64,000 nt of DNA from Diaporthe sp. PMI_573 (Eukaryota; Ascomycota; Sordariomycetes; Diaporthales; Diaporthaceae). This document shows, one piece after another, positions 10,703-22,814 of the stretch. The notes under the pieces are model-generated. The model had not been told where the DNA came from. It did not search any database and saw only the letters and a program-made list of their open reading frames with translations. The DNA lies in assembly GCA_021399435.1 (NCBI GenBank), contig JAJTUP010000010.1, forward strand, positions 248,001 through 312,000, read 5' to 3'. The first letter of the stretch is position 1, and every line of letters begins with the position of its first letter. Made by a program: the position numbers and the translations under genes.

Positions 10703-11317
10703 ATGGCTCCGGACACGGGATTCATCCAGGTTATACAATACGTCAAACGCAACCCAAAACTCACGAGAGAGGAGTTCTGGGACCAGTGGCAGACCGTCCA
10801 CGCCCCCAAGTTCATCCCATTTGCAGAGGGATCCGGCATCAGACGATACCAGCAGGTGAGCCGGACCACCCCAATTCGCACAGCCGAGATTATCATGCCC
10901 ATACTCACCCATCATGCTCCCCCCCAGGTGCGCGCATCGGGCAAGGTGATCCCGTCGTGGTCCCCCGAGCTGACGCCGCCCAACGCCACCGCCTCGGGCG
11001 AGCCGGTCGAGTTCGACGGCATAATCATGATGCTGGTCCCCTCGCTCGACGTGTTCAAGAAGGCCTTCAAGAACCCTTATGTCGTCCAGGTCCTCGCGCC
11101 GGACTCGGCCCAGCTGCTGGACACGGACGCGCCAGGCGGCGGCATCGTCGCCGCCCTCCACGGCACCATGCTCGCCTGTGTCAACGACGGGGCCAGCGTC
11201 CCCGGCGTGACCACCAAGCCTGACGAGGTCAAGAAGTGGCGGCGCCAGTTTGAGGAGCTCAGTGGTCGGATTGAGGGGCTGCACTCGCGGTCGCACCCCG
11301 AGCCGGATATGGGATGA
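10703..11317 (+). CDS. EthD domain-containing protein
   Basis: Small dimeric alpha/beta-barrel protein of the EthD type. The N-terminus FIQVIQYVKRNPKLTREEFW followed by a conserved WQTVHAPKF segment is the family signature. Members include decarboxylases, dehydratases and cyclases of polyketide pathways and proteins of unknown role; no substrate can be assigned. A probable 72-bp phase-0 intron spans 10856-10927 (GTGAGC to CCCAG), giving 180 residues. It contains no stop and is a multiple of three, so an unspliced product of 204 residues is also readable. The ATG at 10703 begins just before the domain; an in-frame upstream start at 10607 would add an unlikely leader. Confidence 0.8.
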   Translation: MAPDTGFIQVIQYVKRNPKLTREEFWDQWQTVHAPKFIPFAEGSGIRRYQQVSRTTPIRTAEIIMPILTHHAPPQVRASGKVIPSWSPELTPPNATASGEPVEFDGIIMMLVPSLDVFKKAFKNPYVVQVLAPDSAQLLDTDAPGGGIVAALHGTMLACVNDGASVPGVTTKPDEVKKWRRQFEELSGRIEGLHSRSHPEPDMG

Positions 11318-11882
11318 ACTTCTCTCTGTGGTGGTCTGGTGTCATACAAGGATTTTTTTGGTATTGTTCGTCGATTGCAGCGTATTTGGAAACGGCGTTG
11401 CTACTAGCTACACTGGTTGCGCCTCATCTTGACTCTTGAACTGCCACGGCAACAAGGAGAAACCTTCGTCTTAAGTCGTCCCAAATGCACCGCAATTTTC
11501 ATGCTCATTGCGATTAACCTAAGTATTTGCCGCTCTGTTCCCCCTATTCCCAAGTGAAAACTACACTCAATACTGCTCTACGTCCATTGCGGGTGTGGAA
11601 CATTCGAACCCTACTCGCGCCCTAGCAGAAGAACCTGTAACACCGACTACTTGATGTAGAGCACCACAGCTCGAATCAAGCCTCATGTTCATACTGAGAT
11701 TATCTTCTTGTTTAGTGTTCGAGTATCAGTCCGTTGGTATCATTATATCTGTGTCACCAGACTGGAATCTTACCCGATGTAATGTTTCAACTAACTTATA
11801 GACCACTGCTTCCCTACCTAGGTAGCCTTCCAGGGTGGTCACCTTTTGGGCTTCTGGGGCAGTCGTCTGTCGCACAATTTAC
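11318..11882. other. intergenic, converging 3' ends
   Basis: Spacer between the 3' ends of the EthD gene and the NLR-like gene. No gene, structured repeat or RNA gene was recognised. Confidence 0.5.
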
Positions 11883-14800
11883 CTATCCAAACAGCCACTC
11901 CAGCACCCTGTCCACCGGGATCTCCTTCCCAGTCTCGACCTCCCAAAACTTTTCATACCTTTCCACTGCGTCCTCGCCATACTGTTTATAATCGTGAAGG
12001 CTATCAAAGATGTAAACATACTCCTCCCACTCCTCACGCTCCATTTGCCATAGCCACAGCTGATCAGGGACTTCTGATATCTCGCAGTCTGCCTTAGCTC
12101 CAGCACCCCGTAGAATCTTGACGATATCCCATTTTCCCCCGAGAATAGCCGCGTTCAGAGCACTGCCATAATGACCGCCTCGGACGTGGATATCTGCTTT
12201 CCTCTTCAGCAGCATACGCACCGTCTCCGTCTGGCCAGAGTAGGCCGCTGCCTGCAGTGGGGAGCCAAAAAAGCCCCCTGGGTTGTTCACCTCGATAGCA
12301 GGGAAAAGCTCTAGGAGCAGCTCGGCGCGACCAAAGCTGAGTTTCGAATGAAGCGCGCATGCCGCCTGAAGTGGAGATCCATACTTACCGCCCCCTAAGT
12401 TGACATCGACGCCGTGCTCAACGAGTAGCTGGAGCTTTTGCCGGATACCAAGCATAATGATCTCTAGTTCTTGTCCTTTTCCACCAAACCGTCTCTGGGA
12501 CCACTGCGTTCCCATCAGTCCCTGGATCGCGGTAGACCCTCCCGTGCCACCTGTATCGTTGACGTCCAAGGGTGGCTCTGAGGCGAGTAGCAAGTCGAGG
12601 GTGTCCAACAAGGGCCTCGGTGGACGATTTTCATGGTACATCCCGACGTTTCTCGTTACAACAGCGGCGTGGAATGCACTACCGTACTGCCCACCACGAG
12701 CAAGCACGTCTGCTCCGTGCTCGAGTAGGAGGCGGGGAACACTGGAGTCGCCCCTGCGCTTCGCACACGCGGCCTGGAGGGCGCTCCCGTAAAGTCCTCC
12801 CTTCGGACCATTAATGTTGGCACCGCGCTTGAGCAGGAGCCGCACCACGTCAACCGATGCGTTCGCCGCCGCTGCGTGCAGAGCAGTTCCATGGCGTCTA
12901 TTCCCCCTAGCGTTGACATGTGCGCCGGCATCCAGCAGCATTTCGACAATGTCCAAAACCCTGGTGAAACTCCTCTTATCGGACAAGATTCCTCCATAGC
13001 TATCTGTTGATTCTCCGACAGCAGCCGTGAGGGGATTCCCGAACTCGCCCCCGGCCACGTTGGGATCCGCGCCTCGACCCAGAAGAAGCCGGACTAGATG
13101 AGGGTCACTCACCCAACACGCCGCCTGCAACGCACTGCCTTATTTTCCTCCCTGTGCGTTCACGTGAGCACCCGAGTTCAGCAGTAATTCGACCACCTCC
13201 CGCCCATGCCAGTGGTGCCTGTTCAAGCCCCAACAGGCAGCAACCGCCGCCTGCAGAGGGTATCCATACTGCCCGTCTTCAGCATTGACATTGGCCCCGG
13301 CGTCAAGGACCATCCGTACCATGTCAAGATAGTCGTCTTCATGTCGGCTCAAGCCATCCAAGCAAATAGCATGAATCGCGCTGCCCCAGCAGCCAGGAGG
13401 CGCGGCCGGATCAGCGCCCTCGTTGAGAAGACCTGGTAGGTAGTTGATTCCATGTCGGGAGTGACACGCTGCCTGCAGCACGGATGGGGAGGTCGCATCT
13501 GCAATGGCATTGACACTAGCTCCCCTCTCAATTAAAAGTCGGAACGCATCCGTTTCCCGGTTGTTTACTGCTTTGTGCAGCGCCGTCTCCCCGGACGGAT
13601 CTGGTTGATTCACATCGGCTCCCTGGTCGAGAAGGTACCGAGTTGCTTCTAGTCCTGCACCGAATAGCTCCCCCAGCGTGCTAGAGCAGGTGCGAGGATC
13701 AGCTCCTCTTTCTACCAGCAGACGTATGGTGTCCATCCAGGCTTTGCTTTCGAACGAAACAACACAAGCTCTGCTGCAGTACGATGACATGGCCGCCTTC
13801 AAGACCGAGCACCCTGTATTGTCCAGCGCATTCACGTTCGCGCAGCGATCAAGCAACAAGGTTATGATCTCGGGTGTGCTCCTCCACCCGTATTCTTCCT
13901 GGAGCACCACAGTGTGTAACACAGACCGGCCACACGAATCGCGGGCGTTTGTATCGGCCCCTTGGGCCAGCAAAAGCTCCACGGTGGTTATGTGGCCATT
14001 GTTGGCTGTGGTCTGAAGCGCGGTTTGCAAGATCCAGGGGTCATAGCCGGCAGAGAAGGGATCACATCTCGTGACGTGCCTGGAGTGAAAACTTGCGCCC
14101 ATTTCGAGGGCTAGTCTCACAATATCGACATGCCCTTGCTGAGCTGCGCAATATAGAACGGCATCAAGGTCTAGTCGTGTCAGATATTGGTTTGCACCTG
14201 AGGTCCCGGAAAGCAGCAGTTGCGGTCGGACATCAGATACTCTTGGACAGAAAAGTGAGCAATCCGAACATAGACATATCTGGGGGGAATCTCCGGTTCC
14301 TCTCTTTCGCCTCTGCTGGATCGGGAACATGGTTCCCGATTTTGAACCTGGTCGGGCTCAGTGTCTAGCTCTGTCGATATGACGCTTACTCTCTCGCTGT
14401 CGCTAGTGGAAGAGTGCGATGGCAAGTCATCGATTGAATATAGGATCCGATGTTGGGAGTAACGTTCCCTCTTCCACTCGTCCCTCGCGCGCTGCGGCAC
14501 AAAGGTTATGACCAATCCAGGCATAAACTTGAGGATGTCCTCAGCTTGAAACAACTGCTCGTCATCGTTGACCACGCCATCACGATTGGGTTGAAAGAGG
14601 AGCACCTGGGCCAGCGTTTCCAGGGTCACGCGGAACGCGTTGTCGCGGTCGTCGCCAAAGGCAACCCACATCAACATAGCCCGCACATCAGACCTCACAC
14701 TTCCGTCTATATTTCGCAGTACTCTGTCGTAGGTTTCGTCGAGGCCCCGAGGGAGGTCACCGAGCTTTTGCCTGATTCTAGATGGCGACGAGACTCCAGG

Positions 14801-17169
14801 TTTGCGGAGTTCTTGTAGTTGCAAGAAGACGTACTGGAACCTAGCATGAGTTGAGATTAGCTTCAGTTGAGATATAACGTACTTATGATACGGATTTGAG
14901 GATAGTGACTCACATGCCATCTGCCTTATCGATTAGAGCATCTTGAACCTCGTCTTTGAGGCCCTGCGACCAAGACTTATAGGCGGGATCCTTAAGCGTC
15001 GACCCGATGTAGAGTCGGATATCGCGGTCCAGTGACCGGCGATGGGCCCCCTGGGTAAGATCAAGGGCGTTTCTATGGGAAGCAAAAAGGAGAGGTTTCA
15101 GATATTCCAGTATATCCGGCTCTTTTCGACTCGTACAGAAAACGTGAACGTTGCCCGGCAACTTGCTCAAAAGGCGACAAAGGCTCTGCAAAAGCTGCCG
15201 AAGTTGATCATTGATGGCAGGGCACTCATCAAGGGCATCGATGATAATATATACAGTTGAGAGGCCGCATGTGGTATCTAGCAGAGCTTCTTCTAGCATG
15301 ACCGTGTCTGGACGATCGCTGCGATCCATGTATTCGTGGAAACCATCCACCGACGGGGGAACAGTTGGCCTTCGCGCGCAGAGTTGTTTGATGAGAGATG
15401 AGAGCGCGGTATCTTTACTTTGAATGTTGGTGAAGCTGAAGTAGAAATATCCCAGAGCGGTCTCCGGATCATCTCTAAAGGTGGAGCGAAGGTGCGTAAT
15501 AACGGACGAGCTGAGCACCGACTTCCCGGAACCGGCTGCGAGGGATTGTCAGAGCTCTCTTCGTTTCCAACGGTAGGAGGATTTTAAAAGTACCTACCCT
15601 TCCCATGCAGCCATAGAAATGAGGCGGGCAGCTTCTGCCATCTTGCGAACTCTTCACAATCATTCAGCAGCCATCCGCTTGTGCCTTGCTCGTGACGATT
15701 CCGGTTATGATTGAAGGATACAGAAGGGTCGAAAGAACATAGCCAGGTGAGGAGTCTGGACCTCTTGTTATCATGGCGAGCCTCATTGATAGCCTGACGC
15801 AATCCTGTGAGGTCGGCGCCTATCGATTGCAAGTCGCGTCTCGTCTCGTGATAACGCTTCTTGGCGGCTATACACTCATCGTCGTATTTAGCATCCTTCC
15901 AAACGTCGTTGATTTGTGAGAAAGAATACTCTCGTTCCTTGACAGTAGCAAGGAGAGCTTCCCATTCATCCCACTTGACTATATCTCGAGCGATTCGAGA
16001 AGTGTTGCCGGCATAATAGCAATATGCCTCTGCCTGTAGTGTGAGTATCTGGCGATAGAGCTTTTCCAGGCCGTCCTACTCCAACTAACAGTCAACTTTC
16101 ACTCTGAAATCACTAGATTGGACTGCAACCTCGCACCTTGTAGATTCTGGGAGAGATTCCTTGCGGTCCGGCGGCCTCTGTACCACTCTCACAGAGGCGG
16201 ATGAACAGGTCCTCCCGCATTCGCCCTTGCAGAATAAGATTGGAGCTATACTCGAGGGCCTTTGCCAAAGACGAAGATTGCTCCGCCGGGTTAAGAAGCA
16301 GCTGGATGCCACCCATATTAGTATCCTGCGGCCCAAGAAGAGATTTCTCTATATGGCGTACCGGTAGAAGCAGACTGATTCCTGACCAAGCGATAGATGC
16401 CTGGGAGCTTCCGCTTAGCGCCTGAGTGATGTAGCTGTTGGCCCAGTTGATGACGCCGAGCACAGGTTTTACTATGTTCTTCACCTCGATCTCGGTCCAG
16501 CTCCCGAACTTAAGCTTCCAGGCATCGCCGTTTACCTCATTCATCTTCCTCTGCAGTACGAATTGCATTTGCTCTCGCTTGAAAGGTCCCACTGGGAGCA
16601 TTGTTGCGAAAGCGGCGCTCATATCCTTACGGATTAAACTCTCGTACTTGTTGATAAGGTCTGGGCTTTCCTGCCGTAGATTCTCATAGGCGACCTGAAT
16701 TCAATCGTGTTATCACCCGAACTCAAATACTTCACGTTCAAGTTGTAACCAAAGCACTTACATCCCAGAGCTTACGGATAGACACATCCCAGGGCTGGGG
16801 TATCACCGACTCCGGCACAGACTGGCCTTGTGAGATAGGTATCTGAGCAGCGGCGCCTTGAGGAACTGGATCCCGAGCAGCTAGGTTCTCGGCATTCGAG
16901 CTCTCAGTAGCCGCCGTATAAGAATCTGAGATTGGTGCTGGAGGCTCTGGAGTCGTCGGGGCGTGGGCAGGCGAGACCTGGGCAGAGCCTCCGCCTCCCG
17001 CTCCCGACGCCTCTGCTGCTGCGGGCTCTAAGCCGGCAGACGGGACCCTGTTCGCGGATGGACGAAAAGCCGAAACGGCCTTCGCCTTGACCTTCGTCTT
17101 GAACTCTCTGAGTCTTTCCTTCATTCTGCCTTCGTTCAGATTGGTTGCAAGGTGGTTAGCGGACGACAA
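11883..17169 (-). pseudogene. NWD-NACHT-ankyrin NLR-like gene, interrupted
   Basis: Fungal NLR-like (STAND) receptor gene. Coding exons on the minus strand: 17169-16762, 16694-16137, 16075-15598, 15535-14914, and 14840 onward; all four introns (61-73 bp) keep frame. The order is a Ser/Pro/Ala-rich N-terminus, an NWD NACHT N-terminal domain (FAKAL-type helices, about residues 137-330), a NACHT NTPase with Walker A GKAGSGKS and Walker B VYIIIDALDEC, a winged-helix part ending HFSVQEYLMSDR, then about a dozen ankyrin repeats. Two lesions break it. Between 14180 and about 14225 the frame changes, and the helical segment that normally separates SVQEYL from the ankyrins is missing. At 13142-13140 a TAA replaces the tyrosine expected in the GGKYGSALQAA repeat consensus; the frame then continues to 11883. 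Such proteins act in allorecognition and immunity-like cell death. A shorter protein starting in the ankyrin part could still be made. Confidence 0.8.
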
Positions 17170-18021
17170 GAGCTGTGTGGGATTTGGTGAAAGTGGGGCT
17201 CATTCGAAGTCTCCGCGATGAGAACCTCAAGGCGCCACAATTTGCACTTGTGGTCGCACAATGTGGCTCGGCTGCTCACCGGTCATGCGATGCTGCCCAG
17301 GCGGCACGGTTGCGAAACGAATGGGTTGGGACGGCGCGCGTATCGTGCAACTTATGGACGAATCACTGTAAGCAAATGGAGTCTTCTAATGCTGTGGCTG
17401 CAAGAGGCCCAAGAAGCACCTTCGCACCAGACCATTAGTTGTGAAGGATATCGCTATGGATGCCAAGGGCCAAGTAAGTACCCTAGGAATTCGGAAATTC
17501 GCGACGGCAAAAATGGAAGTTACATTGATGCAAATGCAGTCATATATCATATGGATTAGAAACGAAACTACTTATTGTGTTTGTATTCGCCCGGTAAGAA
17601 ACTATGCAGCAATAATCTGGATTGTCTCAGTAAGTGCTGACTTGGGAATTGGGATACAGATTGCCATCAGCGGCTTAATATCACTCGTAAAATGCGAGAC
17701 ATGTCTTCTGCTGCCTGATTGTGCTTACTCACAAATGTCATGTAAAATATGAATCATATGACTTTCATGTTTGACAATGGAATGAGAATAATTTGTGCCG
17801 CTCTGAGCTGGTCCCGTTGATGGCAGAAAGTAGAAGAGGCTGTGTTGTGTGCATCAGCAGGAAGCCCAAGATGCCAGGTATATAAGCTCTTACCAATCCA
17901 CTGGCAAACCATCACTGCTCTCTCTTGTCGACACGTCAAACATTGAGTTCCAACAAAGCACCACGAGAACGCAGCACCAGATAAGAATTTCCACACATAA
18001 ATCCATCCACCCTCCAACAAC
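17170..18021. other. divergent intergenic region, NLR / secreted protein
   Basis: Upstream region shared by the NLR-like gene (minus) and the small secreted-protein gene (plus). Short frames are present but none is recognisable. A TATA-like element for the secreted protein lies at 17879. Confidence 0.5.
17879..17886 (+). promoter_or_regulatory. TATA-like element of secreted-protein gene
   Basis: GTATATAAG lies about 140 bases before the ATG at 18022. This fits a TATA promoter for a strongly regulated small secreted protein. Confidence 0.45.
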
Positions 18022-18399
18022 ATGCAGCCCACAAACACTCTCATTCTACTTCTCTCCGCCGCCCTCCCCGCCGCCGTCAACGCCGCCATCGCCATCGGCA
18101 ACCAGATCAAGGCGGGTGGCACCCACTACAACGTCGCCTGGACCGAGCGCCTCCCCGCCTGCGACAACAACGTCAGCATCGCCCCGGAGAGCTCCCCCGC
18201 GTGCGGGAACAGCTTTGAGGTTGACGGCAACACGTACTACCTCAACGGCTGCGCAGACCCGGACACCGGCTACGCGCAGGCGCCCGCCCAGCTGATGCGT
18301 GCGGATGGGTCGCAGTTTGGGACCTGCGTGGAGGCGTACAAGATGCTTGGGTGCAGCGGGAGCACGCATAATGTTGTGAAGCGCTACTTGTGTGGGTAG
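18022..18399 (+). CDS. small secreted six-cysteine protein
   Basis: Intronless 125-residue protein. Residues 1-21 are a clear signal peptide (MQPTNTLILLLSAALPAAVN, cleavage probably after the Ala run). The mature part has six cysteines at 47, 61, 77, 102, 111 and 124, enough for three disulfides, and no transmembrane segment. Small size, cysteine content and a TATA promoter match the profile of candidate secreted effectors or antimicrobial-type proteins, but no family was recognised and no function is claimed. It lies between the interrupted NLR-like gene and the amine oxidase. The start is the only ATG that gives a signal peptide. Confidence 0.8.
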   Translation: MQPTNTLILLLSAALPAAVNAAIAIGNQIKAGGTHYNVAWTERLPACDNNVSIAPESSPACGNSFEVDGNTYYLNGCADPDTGYAQAPAQLMRADGSQFGTCVEAYKMLGCSGSTHNVVKRYLCG

Positions 18400-19786
18400 A
18401 TCCATCCGTTTGGGTTTGGAAATTCACAAGGGCTATGAGTATCGTGGTAGAACTCGTCTGCCTGTTTCCAGCTCGATGGGAAGATTGATAATGTTGGTCG
18501 CAGGAATTTTCTTTTTATGGAAATCTCGCCTCTGGGAAGGGTAGGAGGCCAACAGTATGTCATCTACCTAGATATGTCCACCTGATCACAACTAAATCTT
18601 TTTTGATACATCATATGATCGTTACATAAACTCTACTAGTTACCATAGCCAGATATTTATTGTATCCATACAGGTCGTTTGTTTATATAGTATAAGACTA
18701 CATTACACATCTCTTGACAGCCAATTACAGACAACCTGTTGCAGGTACCCCCGCACACTAATCCGGCCAGCTCAGCCAACCCGCAAGACGTAGCATGACA
18801 GTTAGAATTTGGCTGCAGGAAGATAGAAATGCTGCTATGGTGATGTATTAAATGACGGAACTTGACATGCAGGAACTCTCAAAGTAGAGAACTGGCAGAC
18901 AACTCTTTGGCGAACCGAGATTACTAAATGCAGCCGAGGGGGCCATCACAAGACAGTGATCAACGGAGTGGTCATGCGGCCTGCGTTGGCGGCGTGGTCG
19001 ATTTTCTTGCCCGATTCGGCATAAAAGATGTCCAAACTCTAGTGTATGCGAGTCAAGTGGCCCGGTCCCGTCCCGGTCCCGTCCCGGTCCCGTCCCGGCC
19101 CCACGCACCGAGACCCTACCCGCTGAGATAATGCGGAGGCAAGCACTACAACCCTTCTCGGTGTAACGGTGACTCGGCAAGGTGGCTTGCCTGATCGAAG
19201 CGCGATGCCTATCTCGTTAGGTCGACGCGACGCAGATGGTCATTTTGGAGTGCCAGTAGTCAGAGTTGGCCAATGTATGTTTGGTTGCAACTGAAATATA
19301 GATCGAGATTTGGAAATGATATTCCTGATGCTGGACGAGGGTGTGACGCTATCGCAACACCACAGGTGTCCACAAGCTATCAACCTCACTGCCTCACTAG
19401 ATCAAACCTTGCGTTTTGCAGGGTTTGAAATGATCAGTGGAGTCGAGCTGATAGGTGATTGATAATTAGGTGCTTCACAACGGACAAGACTTATCTTAGA
19501 CCACTCACCTGTGAGGGTCTTACTGCATGGGTTATTGCGAATCAGCTCCACTATGAGGGGATTCATTGTGTTGTGAAAGGCAGTGAGCAAATTTCCAGAG
19601 CCTGTAGCTGACTTAAATGATACAAAAAGGCCACGTCTTCCAGCTCTATCGATTCTTTCCTTCCCCAGGAACCTATAGAGACCCGCCTACACACTCAGCT
19701 AACCTTACCACGGATGAGCAGTCAGTCGAAATTCCATCAAAGATTCTTTAAGGAAGCACCTAAACCGTACACCGAAATCACACACT
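18400..19786. other. intergenic region with GC-rich short repeat
   Basis: AT-rich spacer of 1.4 kb. It contains a GC-rich tandem of an 11-bp unit (CCCGGTCCCGT) at about 19061-19102, a little over three copies. No gene was recognised, although minus-strand frames exist. Confidence 0.55.
19061..19102. repeat. 11-bp GC-rich tandem repeat
   Basis: About 3.5 copies of CCCGGTCCCGT in tandem, directly readable in the sequence. It sits in otherwise AT-rich intergenic DNA. Confidence 0.85.
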
Positions 19787-21453
19787 ATGCGTTCCTCAAC
19801 TCCGCGGTTCCTCGCCATCTTGTGTGGTGGTCTGTGTATTGCTTCTCCTCAGGCAGCAGGGTCACCAGTAACCGGCGGCAACGAGACAGCATGTCGAAAG
19901 ACGAGAGTGGTGATCCTTGGTGCTGGCGTCGCAGGAGTGACAGCCGCACAGGCATTGTCTAATGCGTCGGTCACGGATTTCATCATCGTCGAGCGCAATA
20001 ACTACATCGGCGGACGAGTTGCCCATACCGCTTTTGGCTCTACGCCCGACGGGTCAGGTCCCTACATCGTTGAGCTCGGTGCCAATTGGATCCAGGGCCT
20101 GGGATCCCCAGGTGGGCCGGAGAATCCAATCTGGACACTAGGCAAGAAGTACAATATCTCGAACACATACTCGAACTACAGCTCGATCCTGACGTACGAT
20201 GAAACCGGGGCGAATGACTACTCGTCGGTCCTGGACAGCTGGGAAGAAACATATTCAGTGGCGGAGGCTAATGCCGGTACCGCACTCAGCCGGAATCTTC
20301 AGGATGTCAATGGTCGCACCGGCTTGAGCGTCGCGGGCTGGAAGCCGAAGAAGGACATGCAAGCCCATGCAGTGGAGTGGTGGAGCTGGGACTGGGAAAC
20401 AGCGATTCCCCCGGAGCAGAGCAGCTTCGTCTTCGGGGTTGCGGGGAATAACCTCACCTTCAACCAGTTCAGCGACGAGAACAACTTCGTCACGGATCAG
20501 CGAGGTTTCAACAAATTCGTCATCGGCGAGGCCAACGAGTACTTGACTGCCGACGACACGAGGCTGCTGCTAGAGACAGTCGTCACAAGTGTAACATATT
20601 CCAAAGACGGCGTGACTGTTCAACTGGGCGAAGAAGAATGTATAGAAGCAGAGCACGCAATCTGCACATTCTCGCTCGGGGTCCTGCAAAACGAGGTCGT
20701 CAAATTTGATCCGTCCCTGCCGACCTGGAAAACGGAGGCTATCGAGTCATTCCAGATGGGAACTTACACCAAGATTTTCTTCCAATTCAACGAGACATTC
20801 TGGGATCCTGATACGCAGTTCTTCCTCTATGCGGACCCCGACCAGCGTGGCCGTTTTCCGGTCTGGCAGTCGCTTTCAACGCCGGATTTTCTGCCGGGCT
20901 CGAATATAATATTTGCTACAGTAGTCGGCTCCCAGTCGTACGAGGTCGAACAACAGTCTGATGAGGAAACCAAGGCCGATGCTCTTGAGGTGCTGCGAGC
21001 AATGTTTCCCGAAAAAGAAATCCCAGAGCCCATTGCGTTCACGTATCCCAGATGGAGCCAAGAGGAGTGAGTAGTGTGCCCTGCCGCTAACGTCCGAATG
21101 ACTCCGAAGGCTGACCTGATGGGTGTCTGAGATGGTCATTTGGATCATATAGCAACTGGCCCGTTGGTGTCACGCTTGAGAAGCATCAGAATTTGCGGGC
21201 TAACGTTGAGAATCTCTGGTTTGCGGGCGAGGCCAACTCGGCGGAATACTTCGGATTTCTGCACGGGGCTTGGTTTGAAGGCCGTGAAGTAGGTATGCGG
21301 GTAGCAGCATCCATGCAGGGGAGTGGTGGCAATCTCAATGGAAGCATGACTAGGTATGAAGTGCTTCACGGGACAACGGACCTGGAGGAGTACAATGCAG
21401 CAAATGGGTGGCCAGTCAGCAGCTTCTTGTCGTATATAAATGAGACTGTGTAG
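19787..21453 (+). CDS. secreted FAD amine oxidase (polyamine oxidase type)
   Basis: Flavin-containing amine oxidase of 533 residues that is expected to oxidise polyamines or related amines, releasing hydrogen peroxide. Exons 19787-21066 and 21132-21453 are joined over a 65-bp intron; the splice restores the conserved EEWSFGSYSNWPVG segment that the unspliced frame lacks. Residues 1-24 form a signal peptide. The FAD-binding dinucleotide motif is VVILGAGVAGVTAAQAL (41-57) with E69 and YIGGRV (73-78). ELGANWIQGL and the C-terminal LWFAGEANSAEYFGFLHGAW are typical of the polyamine oxidase branch. Several Asn-X-Ser/Thr sites support secretion. It is probably an extracellular or wall enzyme. The substrate is not determinable from sequence. 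Confidence 0.9.
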
Positions 21454-22814
21454 TCTCTCTCGGGTAAGCATTATCATCGTCAGACAACTGACTATTGGGC
21501 TTCTTGGTTTCATTCCAGTTTCGATGTAAGATCTAACTCCAACCTCTTTTAATATGATCGAAAGGCAAATATGTTTTTTTACTACAGGGTCCCGTGGTGC
21601 ATTCGGTCAGGCGCTGGCTGCCCACCTGTTCTACAGAGGGGGCGCGGGTTTGCAGATATGAAGCACTTATGGTATTCATCATAGAGGAAAACAGCGAACA
21701 GCCGAACCACACATGCGCACACCGTGCCGGATAAAACAAAGTGATGGTTTCAGTGACACGCCCACCCCCTCCGGTACGGGCACTCGTCCACAACACCAAA
21801 TCTGAGGAGGAGGGGCAACTCGGATCGATCACTGCCTGCTCCATCGTTTCCTGCATCAAGTTGCAACACTCGGGCATATTACCCTTTCAGTCATCAAAAT
21901 TCTTTCAGCGGGCAGTTCGAGGGCCGGAAGAAGATTATCTTTTCCAAGACGGAGTCTCAGCGGCGGAAAAAATAAGGCTGTGATTTGCTCAACAAGCACC
22001 GAGATCCGAGGGCTAGGATAGCCCCTGGAGCGGCAGCATTTCCGAGATCTTGCCAGGCACGGATCGATCAATCGATCTCATGTGTAACGAGACACCCAAT
22101 GACAAGAGAATATTCCACGGGCCCTTTGTCTGCAACCCTAGAGCTAATCTTTCGCTGGCGGGCAACAATCACGGACGCAGCAAGTGAGCAAAGTCTGACA
22201 AGGATCCCCGAAGGTCAATATCTTGAAGAATCTGTGGCTGAAGTTCTGGATTGGAGGCATACTACCAAGCGTCAGCGCTTGCCCCTGGTGGTGGAGACAT
22301 GTAATACAATATTATAGCTATTTAAGTCTTGCAATCTCTTTCGAGGCTATCCCTAAAATGCATGGCCACTAGGTTACTTGTGTCTTGGTTCTCACCCGGC
22401 CCCCAGACTGGGCCTGCTGTAAGCGATTCCTTGAAGGTGACTTTGAACGGGGCCTTTTGGCTAGTTCGGGAGGTCTCCTGTGGCTGAAATTGTGCAGGAA
22501 AAATTGTATACGCCCAAGGAATCATGTATGTGGCTGAGGTACGGCGAAGTTGGCGCACTGCGAAACCAACAATAGTTTCCTAGCAGACCGACTTCGCAGC
22601 CAGCTGAGAAATCCTCAAATAATCCGTATGAGGATTGAACTCGTGCGAGGCAACAAAAATATTCAAATATATATAAGGCTTATCCTCCCTCGAAGCTGAA
22701 ATTGCACAGCAAAAAGACAATCTAAACAAGCCGAAACCGTTGATATGCAACATTGAAGCTATGCTCTTTCTTAACGAGTTTATCACTTCTCACTTCCGCG
22801 TAGAAACTCCCACC
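21454..22814. other. intergenic region before SnoaL-like gene
   Basis: A 1.36-kb spacer with short frames on both strands but no recognisable product. The right end carries the TATA-like element and leader of the SnoaL-like gene. Confidence 0.5.
22667..22677 (+). promoter_or_regulatory. TATA-like element of SnoaL-like gene
   Basis: ATATATATAAG lies about 140 bases upstream of the ATG at 22815, a good match in sequence and position to a TATA box. Confidence 0.45.

Noticed and set aside
11590..11640. tRNA B-box-like sequence (TTCGAAC context, minus strand)
   Set aside because: The flanks do not form a T-stem or acceptor stem and no A-box is present.
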